Positions 1 to 7,031 of a stretch of DNA of 21,300 bases are shown here, one piece after another (the stretch's first letter is position 1; each line of letters begins with the position of its first letter). This DNA is from Candidatus Woesearchaeota archaeon. GTDB taxonomy: Archaea; Nanobdellota; Nanobdellia; Woesearchaeales; UBA525. The position numbers and the translations under genes were made by a program. Under the pieces are notes generated by a model that saw nothing but the letters and a program-made list of their open reading frames with translations, searched no databases and had not been told where the DNA came from. The stretch is taken from the NCBI GenBank assembly GCA_018221165.1, contig JAAOYD010000042.1:1-21300 (forward strand), written 5' to 3'.

Positions 1-242
1 ATAGTCTTGCCGTTCAGCTTGACGATGAGAGGGACTTTCCGGTACTTGCCATGATAATATTTCTCTGCAGTCCCTGGTTGCAGGATGACTGCGGTGAATC
101 CGCCTTCCAAAGCGATATTGAGGATGTACTCCGGGTCGATGTTGCGCGGGTTGAAATCCGTCGGGCCGTGTTCCAACCCTTGGTCGCAGGCGAGGAACAA
201 AGCCTTGCCGTTCCTCATCACCTTCTCAACATTCACTTTCAT
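1..242 (-). CDS. fba: Class I fructose-bisphosphate aldolase, archaeal type (5' part only)
   Basis: The first 80 codons are in the window and the rest runs off the left edge. The protein begins MKVNVEKVMRNGKALFLACD and continues with QGLEHGPTDFN, the conserved N-terminal strand of the archaeal DhnA/class I aldolase family, which cleaves fructose 1,6-bisphosphate to two triose phosphates through a Schiff-base lysine. That lysine lies beyond the window. The ATG at 242 shares four bases (ATGA, 239-242) with the stop of the upstream PfkB kinase, so the two are probably translationally coupled in one mRNA. The pairing suggests a joint role in sugar-phosphate metabolism. A related DeoC/LacD-fold aldolase with another substrate is possible, but the motif favours FBP aldolase. 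Confidence 0.85.
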   Translation of the reverse strand, partial: MKVNVEKVMRNGKALFLACDQGLEHGPTDFNPRNIDPEYILNIALEGGFTAVILQPGTAEKYYHGKYRKVPLIVKLNGKT

Positions 243-1243
243 AGTGGTTCCTCCGTTATCTCCCGCTTGTCCTGCCCAACAAGGATGTCCGCTTCGAGTC
301 GATTCAAGATTTGATTCTTCGCGCCATAATGAGCAATGACTGATTCCGCATTGAGGATGCCGAGAAGCAAAGCCTCTCGCATGGTCTTTTCTCTCGCGAG
401 GCCAGCGATGAACGCGCTACCAAATGCGTCACCTGCGCCTGTGGTTTCGGCAATGGTGCGTTCAGGAAGTGGTTCGACATGGAATATCTTGCCTTCTGCG
501 AGGCAGCTGACTCCATTCGGGCCATCGGTGACGACGCAGATGTTCGGACCAGTACCATGGAGAGCGATGAGGAGCTTCTTGATATCGTTCACCTTGAGAC
601 CAGTGAGCAATTGCGCCTCTTCCTTGTTCAGCATGATGACATCCAGCATGAAAAGGACGTCTTTCAACACTTCTCTCCCTTGTTTTGCTTGATAATCGCT
701 CGGATTGAACGCAATCTTTCCATTGCAGCTTTTGGTGTGGTGCATCACTGCTTTCATCGTCTCGAAGGACTCGCCGAGCATGCTGCTACAATACAGCCAA
801 CGCATCTCAAGCCCGTCCAGCGCTTTCTCGATGTCCTTGAGTGAGAGCTCATCATTCGCGCCCTTGAACGTAAGAATCGTGCGGTCCTCGGCTTCGCTGT
901 CGAGAATGATGCTGAAGCCGGTCTGGTTGCCTACACCACCGAGGTAAGTGATGTTTTCTTCCTTGAGGAACTTGGTGACTGAGAGGCCGGCCGGATCCTT
1001 GCCGATTTTGCCAATCCAACCCGTTTTTAATTCTTGTCTTGCGAAGGTGGTGGCGGTGTTGGTGCCGCCCCCGCCAATTTGGAAATCAATCTCCTTAACG
1101 AGGATTTTGCCGCCTAAGGGGTAGGCCAGGAGGGTTTCGCAGAGCTGGTGCTGGCAAATCTTGATAGTCTCAGCGTCAGTCTTCGCGAAGACGTCCTGCG
1201 TTGCAGAACCCATCGTGACTACGTCGAGAGAAAGCTTCGCCAA
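239..1243 (-). CDS. PfkB-family carbohydrate kinase
   Basis: A 334-residue cytoplasmic sugar kinase of the ribokinase/PfkB family, which transfers phosphate from ATP or ADP to a sugar or sugar phosphate. The glycine-rich substrate-side motif GGGGTNTATTFARQ is near residues 57-70. The family signature ETTGAGDAFGSAF is near 266-278, with catalytic base Asp272. The start is a TTG at 1243, preceded by a strong GGAGGTG Shine-Dalgarno sequence five bases upstream. The longer open frame to 1357 runs back through the promoter and into livF, so it is rejected. The gene overlaps the aldolase start by four bases, so the substrate may be a hexose phosphate (phosphofructokinase-like role), but ribokinase-like specificity cannot be excluded. 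A truncated copy of this gene's 5' end lies at 6824-6928. Confidence 0.85.
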   Translation of the reverse strand: MAKLSLDVVTMGSATQDVFAKTDAETIKICQHQLCETLLAYPLGGKILVKEIDFQIGGGGTNTATTFARQELKTGWIGKIGKDPAGLSVTKFLKEENITYLGGVGNQTGFSIILDSEAEDRTILTFKGANDELSLKDIEKALDGLEMRWLYCSSMLGESFETMKAVMHHTKSCNGKIAFNPSDYQAKQGREVLKDVLFMLDVIMLNKEEAQLLTGLKVNDIKKLLIALHGTGPNICVVTDGPNGVSCLAEGKIFHVEPLPERTIAETTGAGDAFGSAFIAGLAREKTMREALLLGILNAESVIAHYGAKNQILNRLEADILVGQDKREITEEPL

Positions 1244-1278
1244 TCCAACACCTCCTTTTCCGAGGAAACAGGGAGTTG

Positions 1279-1290
1279 CTTTTATATGGG
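1279..1290 (-). promoter_or_regulatory. Promoter TATA box of pfkB
   Basis: On the minus strand this reads CCCATATAAAAG, about 42 bases before the TTG start. A start site about 25 bases downstream would leave a short leader carrying the GGAGGTG ribosome-binding site. It lies in the 55-base gap after livF, so pfkB-fba can be transcribed independently of the liv operon. The same arrangement recurs upstream of the truncated copy. Confidence 0.6.
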
Positions 1291-1298
1291 TTGTGGTT

Positions 1299-2009
1299 CT
1301 ACCCACCGAGATAAAGCTCTTTGACCTTCTTCTGCTTCGCGAGGCTGGGACCGCCAACAGCAGCGATACGACCTTGTTCGATGATATAGGCTTTCGAGCA
1401 GATTTTCAGGGCTTGACGTGCGTTTTGCTCTACCATCATGACAGTTGTGCCTGCCTTGTTGATGTCTTTGATGGTTTTGAAGATGAGTTGCTGGGTCTTC
1501 GGGTCGAGACCTAAGCTTGGTTCGTCTAAGAGAAGGAGTTTGGGTTCCTGCATCAATGCTCGCCCGATGCTCAACATCTGCTGCTGACCACCACTAAGGA
1601 AACCTGCTTGATGCTTTCGCTTTTCTTTCAGAATGGGAAAGAGCTTGAAGATACGCTGTTTTCGTTCTTTCTTTGTTTCTGTTTCGAGATTGTACCCACC
1701 AATGTCAAGATTTTCTTCGACTGAGAGACTGTCGAACACTAAACGACCTTGTGGAACGTAGGCGACGCCTTGCCTCACAATCTCGTGCGTCTTGTATTTT
1801 GAGAGATCCTTGTTTTGAAAACGAATCTTTCCTTTGAAATGTGTCGTAAGACCAAACACACTCTTTACTGCTGTTGATTTGCCACTGCCGTTCGGACCGA
1901 TGATAGCGATTAATGCTCCTTCTTGGACACTCATGTCAATGCCGTGCAGCACTTTGAGATTGTCGTAGCCTGTTTCTAAGTTACTGATTTTCAGGAGTGG
2001 CCGTTTCAT
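1299..2009 (-). CDS. livF: Branched-chain amino-acid ABC transporter ATP-binding protein LivF
   Basis: A 236-residue ATPase, the usual LivF length, which together with LivG powers uptake through the LivH-LivM channel at the inner face of the membrane. Walker A GPNGSGKS is at residues 38-45, the ABC signature LSGGQQQ at 138-144, and Walker B LLLLDEP at 158-164 with Asp162 and Glu163. The switch region reads MVEQN, with Gln in place of the usual His, as is typical of LivF. It is the last gene of livKHMGF and its start overlaps the livG stop by four bases (2006-2009). Exact substrate (branched-chain amino acids, other amino acids, amides or urea) cannot be read from the ATPase. Confidence 0.93.
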   Translation of the reverse strand: MKRPLLKISNLETGYDNLKVLHGIDMSVQEGALIAIIGPNGSGKSTAVKSVFGLTTHFKGKIRFQNKDLSKYKTHEIVRQGVAYVPQGRLVFDSLSVEENLDIGGYNLETETKKERKQRIFKLFPILKEKRKHQAGFLSGGQQQMLSIGRALMQEPKLLLLDEPSLGLDPKTQQLIFKTIKDINKAGTTVMMVEQNARQALKICSKAYIIEQGRIAAVGGPSLAKQKKVKELYLGG

Positions 2010-2761
2010 GCGTCCACCCCGAGATAGGCTTCAATGACCTTCTTATTCTTCTTAATCTTTGCAGGAGTGCCAGTAGCAATTTCCACACCGTGATCAAGGA
2101 CGATGATTTCATCGCAGAGGTCCATGACGAAACGCATGTCGTGCTCGATGATGAGAATAGTTTTCCCTTGCTGCTTGAGTTCCTTCAAGAGCTTCTTGAT
2201 GCGTTCACGCACTATAGGGTTCACACCAGCAACAGGCTCGTCGAAAAGGAGGAGGTTCGCTTCAGTCGCGAGACAACGAGCGATATCCAATAGTTTTTGT
2301 TGGCCATAGCTGAGGTTGCCAGCTTTCTCATCCTTGTAGCGTTCTAAGTCGACTACTTTGAGGAGTTCGAGCGCGCGTGCTCGTTTCGCTTCGTCTTCAG
2401 CTCTTATTTTCTTTGGTTTGAGGAAACAATCGAACATCTTCTCATCTTTCCCAGGATGGGCTATCATGAGATTCTCGAGACAAGTGAGTTTCGGGAAGAG
2501 CTTCAGGAGTTGAAAGGTGCGTGCGATACTCAAGCGTGCAATCTCATGTGTTTGCAACACGATGAGCGGTTCGCCCTTGAATGTGATGTTACCTGCGTCT
2601 GGTCTGATAATACCAGTGATAATATTGAACACGGTTGTTTTTCCTGCACCATTCGGACCAATGAGCGCAGTAATCTTTCCTTGTTTGACCTTGAAAGAAC
2701 AGTTCTTCACCGCTTCCACACCACCAAACGATCGTTTCAAGTTCTTAACGGTGAGACTCAT
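2006..2761 (-). CDS. livG: Branched-chain amino-acid ABC transporter ATP-binding protein LivG
   Basis: A 251-residue ATPase. Walker A GPNGAGKT is at residues 35-42, followed by the signature NLSYGQQ, Walker B LLLFDEP and the switch histidine in LIIEHDM. The motif VAGVNP after Walker B is typical of the LivG branch. It pairs with LivF to form the nucleotide-binding dimer. The start overlaps the livM stop by four bases (2758-2761) and its stop overlaps the livF start, which indicates translational coupling. Codon use is like livF, livM and livH, and less GC-rich than livK. Confidence 0.93.
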   Translation of the reverse strand: MSLTVKNLKRSFGGVEAVKNCSFKVKQGKITALIGPNGAGKTTVFNIITGIIRPDAGNITFKGEPLIVLQTHEIARLSIARTFQLLKLFPKLTCLENLMIAHPGKDEKMFDCFLKPKKIRAEDEAKRARALELLKVVDLERYKDEKAGNLSYGQQKLLDIARCLATEANLLLFDEPVAGVNPIVRERIKKLLKELKQQGKTILIIEHDMRFVMDLCDEIIVLDHGVEIATGTPAKIKKNKKVIEAYLGVDA

Positions 2762-3657
2762 CGCTTCACCCCGTTTTTGAACTTCTTGAAGGTATTCTCA
2801 CCAATCAAACCTTGTGGTCGCCATCTGATGACAAGCACGAGGAGGAGAGCATAGAGTGCCTGTCGCATCCCACCAATGATGCTGCTCGGGAACGGAAGGA
2901 AACGCAATGGTTCGGGAAGAAGTGTTAGGAGGACAGCACCAGCGACACTGCCGAGCATGCTTGCAGTTCCGCCAACAATAACCATGCTGAAGATAAGGAT
3001 GGTCTCGAGGATGCTGAAGAAGGTCGGATCGATGAAGGTGACATAATGCGCGTAGTAACTCCCACCTATAGCTGCAATGAACGCGCTGAGTGCGAGTGCT
3101 TTCGCTTTAGCATTGAAGGTGTCTTTTCCAAGGGTCTTTGCTGCCATCTCATCATCACGGATAGCTTGGAGGACGCGACCGAAGGGTGAACGCACAACTA
3201 TTTCGAGAACGATATAGACGAGCACTGCGAGGATGAGGCCGAAGAGTGCATATTTGGGGATGGTGTCTATTGCGAATCCGAAAATGGATGGTTTGGGAAT
3301 GCCTGGTAAGCCAAGTGGTCCTCGCGTGAGGCTCACCCAGTTCTTCAACACAGATTCAACAATGATGCTGAATCCTAATGTTCCTAACGCAAGGTAATCA
3401 CCCTTGAGTTTGATGGTTGGGTAACTCAAAAGATAACCAACAATTGCTGCAAGCGTTGCGCCTGCGAGTGCGCCAATCCAGAACGGCACGCCGAAATTCA
3501 AAGCAAGCAAGCTGCTTGTGTACGCACCGATCGCATAGAAAGCGATGTGGCCGAGATTGAGCAAGCCAGTGTAGCCGATGGCTAAGTTGAGACTTGTTGT
3601 GAGGATGACATACAAACAGGCGATGATGAAGAGGTGGAGCAGGTATGTTTCTATCAT
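2758..3657 (-). CDS. livM: Branched-chain amino-acid ABC transporter permease LivM
   Basis: A 299-residue integral membrane permease with about eight hydrophobic segments. The N-terminal half carries SLNLAIGYTGLLNLGHIAFY, the conserved LivM segment, and the cytoplasmic coupling region has RSPFGRVLQAIRDDEMAAKT. With LivH it forms the transmembrane channel. Stop and start overlap the adjoining livG and livH by four bases each, so the four genes livHMGF are translated as one block. Confidence 0.93.
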   Translation of the reverse strand: MIETYLLHLFIIACLYVILTTSLNLAIGYTGLLNLGHIAFYAIGAYTSSLLALNFGVPFWIGALAGATLAAIVGYLLSYPTIKLKGDYLALGTLGFSIIVESVLKNWVSLTRGPLGLPGIPKPSIFGFAIDTIPKYALFGLILAVLVYIVLEIVVRSPFGRVLQAIRDDEMAAKTLGKDTFNAKAKALALSAFIAAIGGSYYAHYVTFIDPTFFSILETILIFSMVIVGGTASMLGSVAGAVLLTLLPEPLRFLPFPSSIIGGMRQALYALLLVLVIRWRPQGLIGENTFKKFKNGVKR

Positions 3658-4538
3658 TCTGCAACCTCCTCACGCTTCTTCATTCCAAAGAAACCCTGTG
3701 GACGGAACAAGAGGAAGATGATGAGAATAACAAAGGAAATAGCATCTTTATAGCCGCTGGGAAGGTACCAGATACCAAGGTTTTCTGCTAAGCCAATGAG
3801 GTAACCGCCAAGAATGGCTGCAGGAACATTCCCAATACCACCAACAATTGCAGCAGTGAGACCTTTGAGGATGGCGCTCATACCCATGCTATGCTCAAGA
3901 TTTTGTTCTAAAGCAACGAGAATACCTGCGAGACCGGCAAGTGCGCTGCCAAGACCAGTGCTGATGAACGTCATCGCACGGATGTTAATACCCATCGTTG
4001 CCGCAATCACCGTGTTATCTGAGGTTGCACGCAAGGCTTTGCCGACTAAGGTTTTCTTGAGGAAGAGCCAGATGCCGATGAACACAACCGGTGCGGTGAT
4101 GATGATGATTAATTGCAGTGGGGTAATGATAGCACCGAGAATGTCCATGCCACGCTCTACTGGGAGGCCAAAACTCTTGACATCAGCACCAAAAATCATG
4201 AGGATGATTGATTCTATGAGGAGAAACATCCCAAAACTTGCGAGGAGCAGTGCGAGGTTCTTGTCTTTTTCTTTTTGCAACGGTTCAAAGACAATGTGAT
4301 TGATGAGAATGCCTAAGAGCGTTGCAACAGCAATAGCAATCGGGAAGGCGATCCAGAACGGCCAACCAATAATCTTGGCGAAAAGATAAGCACTGAACGC
4401 GCCCACGACGTAGGTTGCGCCATGCGCAATGTTCATAAAACGCTGGATACTGAACATCATCGAGAAACCAGCCGCCATCAACGCGTAGATGCTGCCTGCG
4501 ATGAGGCCGTTCGCGATGAGTTGTGATAATACTGCCAT
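3654..4538 (-). CDS. livH: Branched-chain amino-acid ABC transporter permease LivH
   Basis: A 294-residue membrane permease with about eight hydrophobic helices. The segments MMFSIQRFMNIAHGATYVVG and GKALRATSDNTVIAATMGIN are the LivH counterparts of the LivM motifs. The start ATG at 4538 follows a GAGGT ribosome-binding site with a short spacer. Upstream, 4539-4669 contains what looks like the decayed end of an older substrate-binding-protein gene, so the spacing to livK is atypically loose compared with the tight livHMGF block. Confidence 0.93.
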   Translation of the reverse strand: MAVLSQLIANGLIAGSIYALMAAGFSMMFSIQRFMNIAHGATYVVGAFSAYLFAKIIGWPFWIAFPIAIAVATLLGILINHIVFEPLQKEKDKNLALLLASFGMFLLIESIILMIFGADVKSFGLPVERGMDILGAIITPLQLIIIITAPVVFIGIWLFLKKTLVGKALRATSDNTVIAATMGINIRAMTFISTGLGSALAGLAGILVALEQNLEHSMGMSAILKGLTAAIVGGIGNVPAAILGGYLIGLAENLGIWYLPSGYKDAISFVILIIFLLFRPQGFFGMKKREEVAE

Positions 4539-4564
4539 GGTTTTACCTCATAAAGAAAAAGGGT

Positions 4565-4651
4565 TTATTCGAGAAGAACGAACTCGCGGTCCTTAATGAT
4601 GAGAAGCCTGCATCCCAGACCCCTGTTCTCAAAAATGCTTCTTGAATAGAT
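4565..4651 (-). pseudogene. Possible remnant of a second livK C-terminus
   Basis: In the gap between livK and livH a minus-strand frame ends in IIKDREFVLLE and a stop. It is preceded by IFENRGLG, which resembles the FDENG...IKDGEFVLLE tail of Liv-type substrate-binding proteins. A TGA stop precedes the stretch at about 4652-4654 and no start or signal peptide is present, so it cannot encode a complete protein. The intact livK just upstream ends differently (MIVNGKRVLVE). The match is short and made from memory of family tails, so it may be chance. Confidence 0.4.
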
Positions 4652-4669
4652 TCAAAGTGACTCATCCAA

Positions 4670-5752
4670 TCACTCTACTAGCACTCGCTTACCATTCACG
4701 ATCATCTTCTTCAGTGCCGGGCTCTCGATGCTGCCGCCTTCGATGAGACTGCCGCTGTAATGGAGCGTGCCGACCGCGCCTTGGTAATCCTTGAGCTGGC
4801 GGATGACTGTCATGGCATCGTCAGGGTCGGTGCCGCCCTCCTCAAACGCCTTCACCAGCAGGTTGAGGCAATCGTAGCCGTTGGGTGCGACGCTCTCGGG
4901 AGCTTCGCCGTACCGTTCAGTGAAGGAGGCGACGAATCGCCCAGTCGGGTCTGCTGGCGCGATATACCACTCGCCTTCAAAGAGCGAGACGTCATCTATG
5001 AAGTCGTACATCTCGATCGTGGTACGGGGCTGCTCGAACCCGAACTCGAGGATCTGCTTGCCCGCCGTTTGGAGGTGGTTTGGCATGAGGAAGAGCGCGA
5101 AAGCGTCGAAGTCTTGGTTTTTGAGCTTAGCAAGCGTACCGCGGAAGTCTGTGTCACCACTCTGGAAACGGTGGCGTTCAAGAAGGATGCCTCGCTCTCT
5201 CGCAGCTTTCTCTATCATATCGCTGATGGCCTCCACGCCGGGATGGACGCTTTCGAGGACGATGACGCGATCCCATCCTTGCTGTTCGACCACCGCTAGA
5301 TAACTGGCAACTTCTGCTTCAGGCGTCGTCCAGTGCTTGAAGACGTATTTTCGCCCCTTAACGACTGCAGGGTCACTGGCAACGCTGCAGAACAAGATGG
5401 CATCTGTTTCGGCAATCGGCGCGACGATGTTGCCGCTCCGGCTGTCGGAGCCGATAATCGCGGAAGCGCCGTCGATGTCGTGCAGCTTGCGATATGCTGC
5501 CGCAGTCTTGTCCGACTTGTACGCGTCGTCTTCGAAGAGGAGACGATAGCTGTGCGTGAGCGCCGTGCGGTCGAGCTGTTCATAGGCGAGCGTGACGCCT
5601 TGCTCCAAGTGTTCGCCTTGGACAGCCATCTCGCCGCTGAACGAGCTGATGACGCCAATCGTGATCACGTCTTGCTCGTTGACGTTGTTGCCGGTCGCGG
5701 TGCAGCCCACGAGCAGGATCGCGAGGACAAGAATGGTTGCTGCGTGTTTCAT
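4670..5752 (-). CDS. livK: Branched-chain amino-acid ABC transporter substrate-binding lipoprotein
   Basis: A 360-residue periplasmic-binding-protein-like domain of Leu/Ile/Val type 1 (peripla_BP_6). The mature part opens ITIGVISSFSGEMAVQGEHL, the typical first strand. A lipoprotein signal is visible: MKHAATILVLAILLVGC with lipobox Cys17, so the protein is probably tethered outside the membrane and delivers ligand to LivHM. Three ATGs follow the GGAGGT site at 5759-5764. The third (5752) has the best six-base spacing. The longer frame to 5884 runs through the promoter and is rejected. GC is visibly higher here (38 of 60 bases at 4861-4920) than in livH (25 of 60 at 3721-3780), hinting at a different origin from livHMGF. 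Ligand is unknown. Confidence 0.88.
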   Translation of the reverse strand: MKHAATILVLAILLVGCTATGNNVNEQDVITIGVISSFSGEMAVQGEHLEQGVTLAYEQLDRTALTHSYRLLFEDDAYKSDKTAAAYRKLHDIDGASAIIGSDSRSGNIVAPIAETDAILFCSVASDPAVVKGRKYVFKHWTTPEAEVASYLAVVEQQGWDRVIVLESVHPGVEAISDMIEKAARERGILLERHRFQSGDTDFRGTLAKLKNQDFDAFALFLMPNHLQTAGKQILEFGFEQPRTTIEMYDFIDDVSLFEGEWYIAPADPTGRFVASFTERYGEAPESVAPNGYDCLNLLVKAFEEGGTDPDDAMTVIRQLKDYQGAVGTLHYSGSLIEGGSIESPALKKMIVNGKRVLVE

Positions 5753-5788
5753 CATCATACCTCCAAGTATACAATGAGGAGTATTTGT

Positions 5789-5800
5789 ATTATAAATAAA
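5789..5800 (-). promoter_or_regulatory. Promoter TATA box of livK
   Basis: On the minus strand an AT-rich TTTATTTATAAT stretch lies about 41 bases before the livK start, leaving a short leader with the GGAGGT site. It shares the 112-base AT-rich gap 5753-5864 with the divergent lrp promoter, so binding of one regulator could affect both genes. Confidence 0.5.
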
Positions 5801-5830
5801 TATTTCTAGTTTATTTTTCTTTAAAACAAC

Positions 5831-5846
5831 AAATTTTATAAAATTT
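5831..5846 (+). promoter_or_regulatory. lrp promoter inside a perfect 16-bp palindrome
   Basis: AAATTTTATAAAATTT is its own reverse complement and contains the TATA box. Its centre is 26-27 bases before the ATG at 5865, implying a leaderless mRNA. Lrp/AsnC proteins commonly bind AT-rich dyads, so this is a plausible autoregulatory operator. Function is inferred from position only. Confidence 0.5.
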
Positions 5847-5864
5847 TGAATATTTACGGCAAGT

Positions 5865-6827
5865 ATGGAGACGCTTGACGCCAAAGATTGCCAGCTATTG
5901 TATGAGCTCAGTCACAACGCGCGACAGAGCTATTCAGCCCTAGCCAAGAAGACGCGACTCAAGAAAGATACGGCCGCGTACCGGATCAAGCGCATGGAAG
6001 AACGCGGCATCATCTCTGGACATACCATCTTCTCCAGCTTCGCTCGGCTTGGCTATCAAATCTTCAAGAGCTATATCAAGCTGCAAGGTGTGGCAAAAGA
6101 AGACGTCACTGCAATGGTGGAATGGTTGGTGAAAAACAAGCTCGTCGGTTGGGTTGCACTCTCCACCGGTGCCTGGGACTTGATCATTGGCGCACTCGTG
6201 AAGACACCTCAAGAATTCTACGAGTTCAAGCATGCCTTCGAATACGAATTCCACGATGCCATCTACCAGATCAGCACGACGCTCATGGTCAACGCAGCAG
6301 CATACTCGCGCGATTACCTTGTCAAGGACGGCGAGGCGAAACAGGCATTGTTTTTCACAGAACAACGAAGCACGCTCTTGTCAGAGAAAGACAAGGCCAT
6401 ACTCCATCTCCTGAGCAAGAATGCTCGTTTGTCAACAGCAGAGATCGCGCGCCAGACCAAGCTCACGCCGCGCATCGTGAGCTATCGGATCAAGCAGCTC
6501 GAGAAAGAAGGACTCATCCTTATCTACCGCACTTCGCTCAACCTTGACACAATCGGTTATCACTACTACAAGGCCTTCGTCACCTTGCAACGAGTCACGC
6601 CAGAACGATACAATGCTTTCCTCGAATATTGTCGGCTCCACCCAAACATCATCCACAACGTCGAATGCCTGGGTGAGTGGGATCTCGAGCCGGAATTCGA
6701 GGTCGAGAACGCAGACGAGTTTGGTACAATCATTAGCGAGATGCGCAGCACGTTCGCCGACGTCATCAAGCGCATAGAAACAGTGATGATTACGAAAGAA
6801 GCGAAATACGGTTACATCCCGTTCTAG
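5865..6827 (+). CDS. Tandem Lrp/AsnC-type transcriptional regulator
   Basis: A 320-residue protein made of two Lrp-like halves. The first winged helix-turn-helix spans about residues 4-55 (LDAKDCQLLYELSHNARQSY onward), followed by a ligand-sensing-like region to about 150. The second HTH spans about 173-225 (LSEKDKAILHLLSKNARLST onward), with a second sensor-like region containing GEWDLEPEF. Standard Lrp proteins are about 150 residues with one HTH, so this is an intramolecular dimer-like form. It diverges from livK across a 112-base AT-rich gap, suggesting it regulates amino-acid uptake and itself. Its TAG stop shares the palindrome CTAG with the stop of the pfkB remnant on the other strand. 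Confidence 0.85.
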   Translation: METLDAKDCQLLYELSHNARQSYSALAKKTRLKKDTAAYRIKRMEERGIISGHTIFSSFARLGYQIFKSYIKLQGVAKEDVTAMVEWLVKNKLVGWVALSTGAWDLIIGALVKTPQEFYEFKHAFEYEFHDAIYQISTTLMVNAAAYSRDYLVKDGEAKQALFFTEQRSTLLSEKDKAILHLLSKNARLSTAEIARQTKLTPRIVSYRIKQLEKEGLILIYRTSLNLDTIGYHYYKAFVTLQRVTPERYNAFLEYCRLHPNIIHNVECLGEWDLEPEFEVENADEFGTIISEMRSTFADVIKRIETVMITKEAKYGYIPF

Positions 6828-6928
6828 TTGATCGGCACCTTCTCGAGGATATTCTTGGCATCAGTCTTCGCAAAAGTGTCCTGCGTCGCAGAACCCATTG
6901 TGACCACGTCGAGAGAAAGCTTCGTCAT
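6824..6928 (-). pseudogene. Truncated second copy of the pfkB 5' end
   Basis: An ATG frame of 34 codons begins MTKLSLDVVTMGSATQD and continues TFAKTDA. The intact kinase begins LAKLSLDVVTMGSATQD then VFAKTDA, so about 24 codons match at protein level. Many of the nucleotide differences are silent third-position changes, as if the copy was once a working paralogue. After TDA the sequence is unrelated and stops at 6824. The copy retains a GAGGTG ribosome-binding site five bases before ATG and an upstream TATA about 40 bases away, the same spacing as in pfkB. It lacks all kinase motifs. It could still produce a 34-residue peptide, but nothing suggests that peptide is functional. Confidence 0.75.
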
Positions 6929-6963
6929 CCTGCACCTCTTTCACCGTCGGTACAGGGAAGGGT

Positions 6964-6973
6964 GTTTTAAAAG
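6964..6973 (-). promoter_or_regulatory. Duplicated pfkB-type promoter upstream of the remnant
   Basis: The stretch at 6951-6983 resembles 1267-1299 upstream of intact pfkB (shared blocks ACAGGGA and GGGTTG.GGTTC on the plus strand) with a TTTTAAAA core. The direct repeat therefore covers promoter, leader and start of the gene. Confidence 0.5.
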
Positions 6974-6999
6974 GGTTGCGGTTCACTCTCCTTGTAACA

Positions 7000-7009
7000 A
7001 TATTTAAAG
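7000..7009 (+). promoter_or_regulatory. TATA box of the PEP-utilizing-domain gene
   Basis: ATATTTAAAG is centred about 27 bases before the ATG at 7032, consistent with a leaderless transcript. Confidence 0.55.
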
Positions 7010-7031
7010 AATCTTTGCTTCTCCCCTGACC

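Noticed and set aside
1244..1357. N-terminal extension of the PfkB kinase
   Set aside because: Overlaps livF and the pfkB TATA box. A strong ribosome-binding site marks the TTG at 1243.
1299..6975. Insertion sequence or integrative element carrying the liv block
   Set aside because: No transposase, integrase, terminal inverted repeats or tRNA attachment site found; only the pfkB direct repeats mark the edges.
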